From contig NZ_RXLP01000021.1 of the NCBI RefSeq assembly GCF_004332295.1, positions 1 through 64,000 of the forward strand: a stretch of 64,000 nucleotides of DNA, read 5' to 3'. The stretch's first letter is position 1. Each line of letters begins with the position of its first letter. Made by a program: the position numbers and the translations under genes. This DNA comes from Alloscardovia theropitheci (GTDB lineage Bacteria > Actinomycetota > Actinomycetes > Actinomycetales > Bifidobacteriaceae). The notes under the pieces are model-generated. The model was given only the letters and a program-made list of their open reading frames with translations, searched no databases and was not told the origin of the DNA. Positions 26,847 through 35,506 of the stretch are shown in pieces.

Positions 26847-29800
26847 ATGGCAGACAATGTAGCTGCACCTCTCGGTAATGCTTCCGCCAATACCGAGATG
26901 CCTGACGCTCACACTAAGCGCGCTCGCAAAAACGAGAAGAAAAAGCGCTTACCAATGAGAAACGGCATTTTCTTGGGTATTTGGATACCAATCACTACAA
27001 TAATTGCAGCAATCGCCACAATCGCTTTTATCGGCGGTAATTTTGCAAGTGGTGCATTAGATGCAATGCAAGGTGGCGGTACATTTAGCCCAGTTAACGG
27101 CGATAATGCCCGTAACGTTGATCTTAATTTCTACCCAAAGAGATACAAGAATCTTGATGAAGCTATTGAGGCTTCCGGAAAGGTAACTCAAAAAATCGCT
27201 GATGAAGGTATGGTTTTGCTCAAGAATGATGGTGCATTACCTATGACTTCACTGGGGAAGGTCACTCTTCTTGGTCGTGGTGCTGCCGATCCATTGTACG
27301 GTGGAACAGGTTCAGGCCATACCGATACATCCCGCGCTATCAATATCAAGCAAGGTCTAGAAAAAGCTGGTTTCACTGTTAACGACACCGTCTATCAGCA
27401 GCTTGATAAGTTCGCTAAGGATCATCCAGCAGAAAAAGACGGTCGTATTAAGATTAGCTTCGGGCTTAATGGCGGTTCCACATATCACATTGGTGAGATG
27501 CCAGTATCGAACTACACAGATGCGCAAAAGGCTTCTTTCGCACAGTACAATGATGCAGCAATTGTTGTTATCGGCCGTACAGGTGGCGAGGGCGAGGATC
27601 TCATTACAGATATGAAGAAGTGGGATGACAACTATACTCCTGGACAGCATTCTCTCGAGCTTAACAAGGACGAGAAGGATCAGATTGCTCTTGCAAAGGA
27701 AAACTTCAAGAAGGTTATTGTTATCGTAAATTCATCTCAGCCTATTGAGATGGGTGAACTTCAAGACGATCCTCAGATTAACGCTATCGTTAACTCTGGT
27801 ACTCCTGGTGCAACCGGTTTCCTGCCCCTCGGACAAATTCTTGCCGGTCAATTAAATCCTTCCGGTCACACTGTCGATACGTGGGCACGCGATTTTACTA
27901 AGGATCCAACCTTCGTTAATATCGGTTCTCATCAGTATTCAAACGTTGACAAGGTCAAGGGATACTTCGTCAATTACGAAGAAGGCATTTACTCTGGATA
28001 TCGTTACTATGAAACAGCTGCTGCTGAAAACTTCATCAACTATGATGATGCAGTTGTATATCCATTTGGGTACGGCCTCTCCTATACCAATTTCGAATGG
28101 AGCAACCCATCTTATAGTGTCGACTCTGATAAGGGCACAATTACAGCTTCTGTAACCGTAACAAATACCGGTAATATTGCTGGCAAGGATGTTGTAGAGC
28201 TCTTCTACAGCGCACCTTATACTCGCGGTGGCATCGAAAAGTCCGCTGTCGACCTTGGCGAATTTGCTAAGACGAAGATGCTTGAGCCTGGACAGTCTGA
28301 AACAGTAAGCGCAACAATCAACATCGAAGATATGGCTTCTTACGATTATCGCAATGCAAAGGCTTATGTCCTCGAAGCAGGAGACTATACGCTCTCTCTT
28401 CGTACTGATTCGCATCATGTAAAGTCTGGCGTTGACACATTTACTTATAACGTTCCAACTACCATCACATACAGTGGTGAGAATCACCGTAAGAGCGATA
28501 AGTCCGAAGTTACTAACCGTTTCGACGAGCTCAACGAAGCTTTCGAATCCGGCAAGAAGACATTGATGAGTCGTACTGATTTCGCTGGCACTTTCCCTCA
28601 GGCTCCAGATGATGCAGATCGTACCGCTTCTGAAGAAATCGTCAAGAAGTTGTCTAATTACGCAACGAATGTTGAAAATTCTGAATATCAGAAGGCTGAA
28701 GAGCAGGCAACTGGCCAGAAGATTACCGCTCCTACTACTGGAGCAAAGAACGACATTCAGCTTTCCCAGCTTCGTGGTTTGTCGTATGACGACCCTCAGT
28801 GGGATAAGTTCCTCGATCAGATGACTGTAAATGAAATGGTAGATCTTATCGACGATGGCGCATACGCTACTGACGCTATTACACGCTTGGGTAAGCCTCG
28901 CACCATCGATCTTGATGGTCCTGCAGGATTTAGCTCCTTCATTAGTAGTGTTCACGGATCTGCATTCCCTACTGAAACATTGATTGCTTCTACATGGAAC
29001 CGCGATCTTGCAGCCGATATGGGCGATGCTCTTGGAGAAGAAGCTCTTCAACTCGGTGTAACCGGTTGGTATGGCCCAGCAGTTAATATCCATCGCAGCC
29101 CATTCGCAGGTCGAAACTTTGAGTACTACTCCGAAGACCCAACTTTGTCCGGTAAGTTTGCTGCTCAAGCAGTGAGCGCTGCTATGAATCGTGGTGTCGT
29201 TGTCTTCTTGAAGCACTATGCACTTAACGATCAAGAGCAAAACCGCCAGGCTAACGGTCTCGATACTTGGGCAGATGAGCAAACAATTCGCGAAGTCTAT
29301 CTCAAGCCATTTGAAATCGCAGCAAAGGAATCCCATGCTACCTACAAGTATCAGGATTCTAAGGGCGAAATTAAGACAAGTGAAATTGGTCTGAACGGTA
29401 TCATGAGCGCATACAACCGTATTGGTGGCACATGGGCTGGTGGCAACTACGCATTGCAAACATCCATCTTGCGTGGCGAATGGGGCTTCCAGGGCTCAGT
29501 TATCACCGACTTCGCAACCATGGCTTCTCCTTACATGGTTCCTATGCAAGGCGTTGCTGGCGGTTCAGATATCCAGTTGACATGGCGTATCTTCGAGCAA
29601 TTCAAGGATACCAACAATCCAACTGCTATCTACTTCCTACGCAAGGCTGCTCACAACGTCATGTACTCCATGGCAAACTCCAATGCACTCAATGGCTATG
29701 CTTACGGAGCTGGCACTCGCTGGACTCCTCCAGTATGGCGCTGGATTCAGTGGGGTGCAACTGCTGTTCTTACGATCCTTGTAATTTTGCTGATTGTCTG

Positions 29801-29891
29801 GATGGTACTGAGAGTGCGCCGAGTCAGCCCAATTCGCAAGGCTTGGCGTGAGGAACAGAAAGCTCTCAAGGCTGCAGCTAAGCAGAAGTAG
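26847..29891 (+). CDS. Membrane-anchored, domain-permuted GH3 beta-glycosidase (paralog B)
   Basis: A 1014-aa paralog of 18771-21896 with the same reversed order. A cytoplasmic basic N-terminus and TM (about residues 40-63) come first. Then come the alpha/beta-sandwich (ADEGMVLLKNDGALPM; GGEGEDLITDM), the FnIII-like domain (PFGYGLSYTNFEW ... VTNTGNIAGKDVVELFY) and the barrel (DGPAGFSSF; VNIHRSPFAGRNFEYYSEDP; LKHYALNDQEQNR; nucleophile Asp888 in VITDFATM). A second TM (about 965-987) and a basic tail end the protein. It probably hydrolyses beta-linked glycosides at the outer surface. It is transcribed alone, away from the two-component genes, with its own terminator. Codon use here is richer in C/G-ending codons than in many neighbours, which suggests strong expression. 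Confidence 0.9.
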   Translation: MADNVAAPLGNASANTEMPDAHTKRARKNEKKKRLPMRNGIFLGIWIPITTIIAAIATIAFIGGNFASGALDAMQGGGTFSPVNGDNARNVDLNFYPKRYKNLDEAIEASGKVTQKIADEGMVLLKNDGALPMTSLGKVTLLGRGAADPLYGGTGSGHTDTSRAINIKQGLEKAGFTVNDTVYQQLDKFAKDHPAEKDGRIKISFGLNGGSTYHIGEMPVSNYTDAQKASFAQYNDAAIVVIGRTGGEGEDLITDMKKWDDNYTPGQHSLELNKDEKDQIALAKENFKKVIVIVNSSQPIEMGELQDDPQINAIVNSGTPGATGFLPLGQILAGQLNPSGHTVDTWARDFTKDPTFVNIGSHQYSNVDKVKGYFVNYEEGIYSGYRYYETAAAENFINYDDAVVYPFGYGLSYTNFEWSNPSYSVDSDKGTITASVTVTNTGNIAGKDVVELFYSAPYTRGGIEKSAVDLGEFAKTKMLEPGQSETVSATINIEDMASYDYRNAKAYVLEAGDYTLSLRTDSHHVKSGVDTFTYNVPTTITYSGENHRKSDKSEVTNRFDELNEAFESGKKTLMSRTDFAGTFPQAPDDADRTASEEIVKKLSNYATNVENSEYQKAEEQATGQKITAPTTGAKNDIQLSQLRGLSYDDPQWDKFLDQMTVNEMVDLIDDGAYATDAITRLGKPRTIDLDGPAGFSSFISSVHGSAFPTETLIASTWNRDLAADMGDALGEEALQLGVTGWYGPAVNIHRSPFAGRNFEYYSEDPTLSGKFAAQAVSAAMNRGVVVFLKHYALNDQEQNRQANGLDTWADEQTIREVYLKPFEIAAKESHATYKYQDSKGEIKTSEIGLNGIMSAYNRIGGTWAGGNYALQTSILRGEWGFQGSVITDFATMASPYMVPMQGVAGGSDIQLTWRIFEQFKDTNNPTAIYFLRKAAHNVMYSMANSNALNGYAYGAGTRWTPPVWRWIQWGATAVLTILVILLIVWMVLRVRRVSPIRKAWREEQKALKAAAKQK

Positions 29892-29975
29892 CTCATGTCA
29901 AACACCAGTGAGAGAAGAATAAGAGTCTTAAGAAATTTGTCAAAGAATTTCACTATATAGTCTCATCTCACACAC

Positions 29976-30012
29976 AGGGCGATCCTTGAACGAGGGTCGC
30001 CCTACTTTTATT
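29976..30012 (+). terminator. Terminator of GH3 paralog B
   Basis: Stem AGGGCGATCCT (29976-29986) with AGGGTCGCCCT (29993-30003), then TTTTATTT. Confidence 0.9.
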
Positions 30013-30231
30013 TGGTGATACCGTAAGCTCTTCACTGCTGTACATATATACGACATTTATGCATAGCACACATATCTTCTCAGCATTTTCCCAGCTTTCT
30101 TCTGGGGTGTTATTCAGGTTCGTGCAGTTATATGTAAATCAACGCGAAAGACACCGCACAGGAACTACATAGACGCTGAGCTGGAAGCCTAACGCATATA
30201 ACTTAACCCTTTCTTCTCTTTCTCTCTTTTG
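30013..30231. other. Gene-free stretch between two terminators
   Basis: About 220 bp with no credible open frame between the GH3 terminator and a second strong rightward terminator at 30232. A small RNA could explain the second terminator, but no known RNA family is recognised. Confidence 0.35.
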
Positions 30232-30266
30232 ACCCGCTTACTTATATGTAAGCGGGTTTCTCTTTC
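30232..30266 (+). terminator. Isolated rightward terminator
   Basis: Perfect stem ACCCGCTTAC (30232-30241) with GTAAGCGGGT (30248-30257), followed by TTCTCTTT. It sits 220 bp past the GH3 terminator with no gene between them. Confidence 0.75.
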
Positions 30267-30340
30267 CCCGATTATGCTTCACATGTAACTCTTCCTCTGC
30301 AAAATTTTGAACTCATATCCTGCTAGTTACTTAGTTTGGG

Positions 30341-30353
30341 TAAAATAGCTATA
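30341..30353 (+). promoter_or_regulatory. -10 element suggesting leaderless tesB mRNA
   Basis: TAAAAT (30341-30346) ends 6 nt before the ATG and no Shine-Dalgarno is present, so transcription would start at or next to the A of the start codon. Confidence 0.5.
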
Positions 30354-31294
30354 TGACTACACAGGGTTCAACAAAATCACAACATTTCGACCGCAGCATC
30401 ACCCCTATCGAAAGAATCGTGGACGTTCTTTCTCTTCGAGATGTACGGACCGAAGGAAACCACACATATATCGAGGGCGATTCGATGTATTTTCCAACGG
30501 GACGCGTCTATGGCGGCCAAGTTATCGCACAATCAGTAATTGCAGCAAGCAAAACTGTGCAAGGCCGTTTACCTCATTCTTTACATGGTTACTTCATTAG
30601 CGCCGGAGACATTCAGCAAGATGTACTTTTTGACGTTGAGAATCTTCGCGATGGTCGTTCTTTTTCAAGCCGACGTGTCAATGTTACTCAAGATGAGGGC
30701 TCTATTTTAACGTCTATCGCAAGTTTCCAGACGCCTGGCCAGTCCGGTATTGATTTTGCTGATCCAATGCCCGACGATGTCCCTTCTCCATCTACATTGA
30801 CGAGCGCAAAAGAGCTGATGACACCCTATGCTGAGCATTCTGCTTTCGCTCATTACTATGCACATCAATCCCCTTTCGATATTCGACATGTAACGACCAC
30901 CGTAATGCTCGGATCATCACGCCATGACGACGAAGCAGCACAGCAAGATAATGGATCACAAATGGTGTGGATGAAAATTGACGGTCATATTAATGCTGAT
31001 CAGACTATGCATCGCGCGCTCCTTGCTCTAGGCTGTGACCAAATTATGATGGAGCCTATTATTCGTCGTGCTGGCATTAATTTCGCTACACCAGGTATGA
31101 GTTATGCGAGCCTCGACCATTCCATGTGGTGGTACCGCGATATTGATATGAATCAATGGCATCTGTACGTTCAGGACACTCCTACCGCAGCACATGGTCG
31201 TGGATTGAGTCAAGCAAAGGTCTACGATTCACAAGGAAATCTCGTTGCAGCAATGGCACAGGAAGCAATGGTTCGTATACCTCAAATTAGCTAA
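30353..31294 (+). CDS. tesB: Acyl-CoA thioesterase II
   Basis: TesB hydrolyses medium- and long-chain acyl-CoA to free fatty acid and CoA in the cytoplasm. The 313-aa product is a double hot-dog protein of near-usual length. The first half carries RVYGGQVIAQSVIAASKTV and LPHSLHGYFISAGD. The second half has WMKIDGHINADQTMHRALLALGCDQIMMEP and HSMWWYRDIDMNQWHLYVQDTPTAAHGRGLSQAKVYD, where the active-site Asp, Thr and Gln are expected. It is monocistronic between terminators. A -10 close to the ATG suggests leaderless translation. Confidence 0.95.
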   Translation: MTTQGSTKSQHFDRSITPIERIVDVLSLRDVRTEGNHTYIEGDSMYFPTGRVYGGQVIAQSVIAASKTVQGRLPHSLHGYFISAGDIQQDVLFDVENLRDGRSFSSRRVNVTQDEGSILTSIASFQTPGQSGIDFADPMPDDVPSPSTLTSAKELMTPYAEHSAFAHYYAHQSPFDIRHVTTTVMLGSSRHDDEAAQQDNGSQMVWMKIDGHINADQTMHRALLALGCDQIMMEPIIRRAGINFATPGMSYASLDHSMWWYRDIDMNQWHLYVQDTPTAAHGRGLSQAKVYDSQGNLVAAMAQEAMVRIPQIS

Positions 31295-31395
31295 ATTTTC
31301 TCCCGCTATCACATCTCAGTAGCTTTCTAAGTAACTTCATACTGTAGAACCATATAGCCATGAAATTATGTTCTCTTCCCCTTGTGGCCTTGAAT

Positions 31396-31420
31396 TGTGA
31401 ACGATAACATTTGATATACT
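31396..31420 (+). promoter_or_regulatory. Promoter and LacI-type operator of the GH51 gene
   Basis: TGTGAACGATAACA (31396-31409) is a partial palindrome with a central CG, as in LacI-family operators. It directly precedes the -10 TATACT (31415-31420), so a bound repressor would block the polymerase. A further palindrome CGATATCG lies just downstream, near 31431. Confidence 0.5.
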
Positions 31421-31465
31421 GTCTACTAGACGATATCGCATTTATCGCACATTCAAGGAGGAATC

Positions 31466-32986
31466 ATGACAGTTTTTATCGATTCAGATAATACAATCGG
31501 TACTATCAGCCCAAAGTTACATGGTCAGTTTATCGAATTTCTAGGTTCGTGCATTTATGACGGAATTTGGGTAGGAGAAGACTCAGATATCCCTAACACA
31601 CGAGGATATAGAAATGATGTCCTTGATGTCTTAAAACAATTACATCCTCCAGTTTTGCGCTGGCCTGGCGGTTGCTATGCAGACACATATCATTGGCGAG
31701 ATGGGATAGGCCCTCGCGAGAATCGTCCAATCACTTTTAACGAAAATTTTGGAACTTTTGAACGAGAAGATAATCAGTTTGGCACTGATGAATTTCTTCA
31801 ATTATGCGAACTCATCGGCGCCGAACCGTGGATTAATATCAACCTCATGTCAGGCACAATCCAAGAGATGCGCGATTGGATGGAATACTGTAATCGAGCA
31901 GAAGACACTGAGCTGTCGCGTCTTCGAGCTCGCAACGGACATCCTGAACCATATAACGTGAAATATTGGGGAATCGGTAACGAAGTTTGGGCAGGCGGCG
32001 GGAATATGACTGCACGCATGTATATGGACAAGTACCGCCAATTTGCCAGTTCCATGCCAAAATTCACCTCATCCATTTTCGAGCAATCGCCGATATACGC
32101 TATCGCTAGCGGACCAGATACAAACAAACCTCGCGAAAGTGTTAAATGGACCGAAGACATCTTTGCAGAACTATCCCAGTATCGACAGCCACCAATTCAT
32201 GGCTACGATATGCATTTTTATAATTGGAATATTTCCGATCCTGAAGATACGCCAACTGACTTTACGCAAGAAGGATGGAATCGAGTTATTCATGGCTGCT
32301 TGGAATTAGAAGATATTATTCAAACACAATCACAGCTCGTCAACTCCGGACTCAAGTACATCCCTCAGCCTGAAGGATTCTGGGATAGTAAGCTTGAGCA
32401 TGTCGATTTAATTATCGGCGAATGGGGTAACTGGCATTACAGCGCTTTCAACGCGCGTCCTGCTCTCCAACAGCAAGTCTCTATGCGAGATGCCATTACT
32501 ACAGCTCTCACACTTGATTTATTGCAACGAAACTGCGATAAAATTTCAATGGCTTGTAATGCTCAAACTGTCAACGTCCTTAACTCTCTTGTACTCACTG
32601 ATGGTAAAGACATGGTAATTACACCAAATTACGATGTCTTCATGATGTATCAGCCACATCAAAATGCGACAGCTCTCAACGTTCCCCGTCAAGATAGCCA
32701 GTCGGGAGCATATATCTTTGCGTCTCAAAAGGACAATCGAATTACGATCAACATTACAAACGCCTCTATGGATGCAGCTAAGGACGTCAATGTCGTCTTT
32801 GCTAATGATGTAGAAATTATGGGTATGAAGCGACTAGAATCTGACGATCCTCATACATGTAACACTTTTGATGATCCAGATGCTATTCGCGCGTATACCG
32901 TTAACGATGAATTCAATGACGGAATGGAATTTAATTTCCACGTTCCAGCGGCGTCCATTACCGTAATTTCAGCGCGTATTTTGTAA
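31466..32986 (+). CDS. Alpha-L-arabinofuranosidase, GH51
   Basis: A cytoplasmic exo-enzyme of 506 aa (no signal peptide) that releases L-arabinose from arabino-oligosaccharides. GH51 features: PKLHGQFIEFLG; the RWPGGCYADTYHWRDGIGPRENRP loop; acid/base Glu173 in YWGIGNEVWAGGG; nucleophile Glu319 in IIGEWGNWH; and a C-terminal beta domain. Length is typical. AAGGAGG lies 6 nt before the ATG. It is monocistronic, with a promoter carrying a LacI-type operator and a strong terminator after it. No transporter or regulator gene is adjacent, so substrate uptake and control come from elsewhere. Confidence 0.95.
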   Translation: MTVFIDSDNTIGTISPKLHGQFIEFLGSCIYDGIWVGEDSDIPNTRGYRNDVLDVLKQLHPPVLRWPGGCYADTYHWRDGIGPRENRPITFNENFGTFEREDNQFGTDEFLQLCELIGAEPWININLMSGTIQEMRDWMEYCNRAEDTELSRLRARNGHPEPYNVKYWGIGNEVWAGGGNMTARMYMDKYRQFASSMPKFTSSIFEQSPIYAIASGPDTNKPRESVKWTEDIFAELSQYRQPPIHGYDMHFYNWNISDPEDTPTDFTQEGWNRVIHGCLELEDIIQTQSQLVNSGLKYIPQPEGFWDSKLEHVDLIIGEWGNWHYSAFNARPALQQQVSMRDAITTALTLDLLQRNCDKISMACNAQTVNVLNSLVLTDGKDMVITPNYDVFMMYQPHQNATALNVPRQDSQSGAYIFASQKDNRITINITNASMDAAKDVNVVFANDVEIMGMKRLESDDPHTCNTFDDPDAIRAYTVNDEFNDGMEFNFHVPAASITVISARIL

Positions 32987-33002
32987 TAACCACATATATC
33001 GT

Positions 33003-33065
33003 AAAGATGGTCGCGTAGCTACATACCGAATGAGAATCATTCTCATAAGCTACACGACCATCTTT
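33003..33065. terminator. Bidirectional terminator between GH51 and the fol operon
   Basis: Long stem AAAGATGGTCGCGTAGCT (33003-33020) with AGCTACACGACCATCTTT (33048-33065), one mismatch, plus an inner hairpin. It lies between convergent genes. Confidence 0.85.
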
Positions 33066-33096
33066 ATTACTGAATTTATTACTGAATACGAATGAT

Positions 33097-34020
33097 TTAT
33101 GCGTCTTTTCTTTCCAAGACATTGGCCAGATGCAATACGCTACCTGTAGATACCGCTGGCATATACGATGGATCGTCCTCATCCAGTGCCGGATTTGGAA
33201 CTATATACGCTTCGACTAATGTATCGCGCGAAATCTCATCAGTGTTACCAGCTACTTGTCTCATCCACTCAATAAAACTGGAATCTGTCGGGAAGACGAG
33301 CATATTCGAATCCCCCAGAAGACTTGCAAGCTCACCATACGTCGGGTAATCGCAATTCATGGTAACGGCATTTTCCATCTGCTGAACTAGCGACAATATT
33401 TTTCCGTCTGAAGTGGTATCGCGCATATACGTCCACAAAGCTTCTAAGGAACGGATGGCTACGAATGGTTCTTTACGAGGATTTGAGCGCGAATACACGC
33501 GCGTAACGAACCATGCATCAGGATGAGCGCTGCGATCCTTAAAAGGCTGATTTTTCTTCCAATTATGACTTTTGCGCACATCAGTAATCGGTTCAGTCAA
33601 TGCCCCTGTAACTGTAGTATATGCATGCCGCGATATCTTTTCCCACAAATGACGCGCATCTTTAAATCGACGTGCGTTACCTGAGCCATCTGCCGCAGCA
33701 CGTGCAGCACGTTGTGCGAGTGACCGCACACTTACAGTTGTATACTCTGATGTTTTCCCCTCTGAGCGAGTTGCATCAGTATGAGAAAGAAGTTCCACAT
33801 CCTGCGCAGTTGCCTGCTCTTCAATAAGGGATAAAATATCAATAAAAAGATTACGTTTGTTATTAATGAAACGATCAGTACCGAGTGGATATTGCTCATT
33901 TACCGCGTAGCTATGAACAAATTCCCACACCGGAGTACGCTTTCCTGCTGGAATCACGCAAACCCATAACTCGACTGAGCGAGAATCATTGTTGTACACT
34001 CGAAGTTCAAAATGTGGCAT
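33097..34020 (-). CDS. Hypothetical protein at the end of the fol operon
   Basis: A 307-aa soluble protein of unknown function. It starts MPHFELRVYNNDSRSVELWV with a beta-rich first 60 residues, has an Arg/Ala-rich middle (SLAQRAARAAADGSGNARRFKDA) and ends with a helical part (SFIEWMRQVAGNTDEI ... VLHLANVLERKDA). There are no TM segments and no motif I recognise. It overlaps the DUF3180 gene stop by one base and is the last gene of the run before the terminator at 33003-33065. In Mycobacterium the gene after DUF3180 (Rv3604c) is a membrane protein, so this one is not an obvious equivalent. Confidence 0.7.
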   Translation of the reverse strand: MPHFELRVYNNDSRSVELWVCVIPAGKRTPVWEFVHSYAVNEQYPLGTDRFINNKRNLFIDILSLIEEQATAQDVELLSHTDATRSEGKTSEYTTVSVRSLAQRAARAAADGSGNARRFKDARHLWEKISRHAYTTVTGALTEPITDVRKSHNWKKNQPFKDRSAHPDAWFVTRVYSRSNPRKEPFVAIRSLEALWTYMRDTTSDGKILSLVQQMENAVTMNCDYPTYGELASLLGDSNMLVFPTDSSFIEWMRQVAGNTDEISRDTLVEAYIVPNPALDEDDPSYMPAVSTGSVLHLANVLERKDA

Positions 34021-34478
34021 TATTCTTCCTTTTCACCTGTTGGCGGCATAAGGCACCAGAATTCGCTTAATATCCCTAATCCTAAGTCTATGAGACATGC
34101 GATTGCAGCTACAGCTGTCTGCCAAGAAACGGTCGTAAAATAGGCCACTTCGGTGTGTTGAATAGCAATAACAAATATCCCTGCATACCATCCTGCAAGA
34201 GCTGACGCCGCTAGAGCGAGCGACTGGGCAAAAATTAATGTGTTAACGCTACGCTCGGGAGCCATCTTATGAATCTTGCCATCAGCAAATCTCTTCACCT
34301 GCCATGCCGACCATGCGACAACTAGCCCAACTCCCACGATAGATGCACTCAGATACCACGGTGCAGATACCATAGCACTCGAGTGTCGAGAAGTCCATGA
34401 AGCACTAATCAGCCCGACAAGGAAACCAATAATTCCAAAAGCGAAGTAGTACCATGCCGGAGTACGTTTTGCCTTCAT
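34020..34478 (-). CDS. DUF3180-family membrane protein
   Basis: The 152-aa product has four hydrophobic segments and fits the actinobacterial DUF3180 family, which sits directly after folK (compare Rv3605c). The start is taken as ATG 34478, because AGGAGG lies 6 nt upstream and it forms a TGATG junction with the folBK stop. The first in-frame ATG, 21 nt earlier, lies inside folK. The C-terminus LMPPTGEKEE is charged. Function unknown; it is presumably cotranscribed with the folate genes. Confidence 0.8.
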   Translation of the reverse strand: MKAKRTPAWYYFAFGIIGFLVGLISASWTSRHSSAMVSAPWYLSASIVGVGLVVAWSAWQVKRFADGKIHKMAPERSVNTLIFAQSLALAASALAGWYAGIFVIAIQHTEVAYFTTVSWQTAVAAIACLIDLGLGILSEFWCLMPPTGEKEE

Positions 34479-35503
34479 CACATACCTCCTAGAATCCATT
34501 GTGCTGATATCAGTTCAACGAAATCACGGTCTGGAGCTTTATCAAGAAGCTCACAAACGCGTCCACCTCTCCTATTATCCGTTGTGACAATCTGCGCATC
34601 AGGATTGATGTCCATCCAAGGTTTCAAGACGAACGCTCTTTGCCACGCACGAGGATGTGGCAAAGTTAATTCAGGATCGTCACTTACCTGACCATCAAAA
34701 TCAATAATATCAATATCCAATGGGCGAGATCCCCAATGCACCTGACGTGTTCTGCCATGCGCCGCCTCAATCATCTGAATAGCATGAAGGAGCTGCAATG
34801 GTTCCATCTGTGTAGTAATTTCAACCACAGCATTTTTGAAATCAGGCATATCTTGATCTACACCCCATGGCTTTGTGCTATATAAAGCTGAAATCCCCGT
34901 CACTTGGTTACCCGGCAAACTATCTAAAGATACTATGGCTGAGCGCATAGTTTGCTCAACGTCACCAATATTTCCTCCTAAGGCAAGTACGACCTTGTAA
35001 AGCGAATGCTTTTGACGACTGGTGTTACCCTCCGAATTCCCAAATTCTTCGGAATTTTCTGCATGTAAAGTCTCTCGCTGTTGAGCAGTATATAAAGAAG
35101 CAGCACTCGGCTTTCGAGATTGTGCCCCTTGCTCTTCCTCGTAATCGCTTTGCATACGTTCAATAGTTACACTCACATCTGCGAAATCATGATCAATAGG
35201 AGCATGTGGCTTATGCACGGTGACAATTGTTTTCTTCACTCTCCACGAGAGCAGAATACTGTCAGCAATACGTTGAGCTAATCGTTCGATAAGATCGCAA
35301 TGCTCACCCTGAATAATAGATACAATTCGATCTGCAATCTGAGCATAACTGACGGTATCTGCTAAATCATCACTACGAGATGCATCTGATAAATCTACGT
35401 ATAAAACAGCATCAACGACAAACTGTTGTGGCTCTTTGTGCTCAAAATCGAGCACTCCGTGAGTACCTAAAGCGCTAATTCCTGTCAGGGTAATGTAATC
35501 CAT
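34478..35503 (-). CDS. Bifunctional dihydroneopterin aldolase / HPPK (FolB-FolK fusion)
   Basis: The 341-aa fusion covers two successive folate steps: aldol cleavage of dihydroneopterin (FolB), then pyrophosphorylation of 6-hydroxymethyl-dihydropterin (FolK). FolB spans about residues 1-120 (ITLTGISALGTHGVLDFEHKEPQQF; VTVHKPHAPIDHDFADVSV). An acidic, low-complexity linker of about 50 residues follows. FolK then runs to the end (VVLALGGNIGDVEQTMR; ALYSTKPWGVDQDMPDFKNAVVEI; HWGSRPLDIDIIDFDG; LPHPRAWQRAFVLKPW). In Mycobacterium these are two adjacent genes. It starts 3 nt after the folP stop. Confidence 0.94.
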   Translation of the reverse strand: MDYITLTGISALGTHGVLDFEHKEPQQFVVDAVLYVDLSDASRSDDLADTVSYAQIADRIVSIIQGEHCDLIERLAQRIADSILLSWRVKKTIVTVHKPHAPIDHDFADVSVTIERMQSDYEEEQGAQSRKPSAASLYTAQQRETLHAENSEEFGNSEGNTSRQKHSLYKVVLALGGNIGDVEQTMRSAIVSLDSLPGNQVTGISALYSTKPWGVDQDMPDFKNAVVEITTQMEPLQLLHAIQMIEAAHGRTRQVHWGSRPLDIDIIDFDGQVSDDPELTLPHPRAWQRAFVLKPWMDINPDAQIVTTDNRRGGRVCELLDKAPDRDFVELISAQWILGGM

Positions 35504-35506
35504 TGT

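Noticed and set aside
27939-29459. 506-aa open frame on the minus strand opposite GH3 paralog B
   Set aside because: Cys- and Ser-rich translation without domain character or ribosome site; it is a shadow created by codon bias of the GH3 gene.
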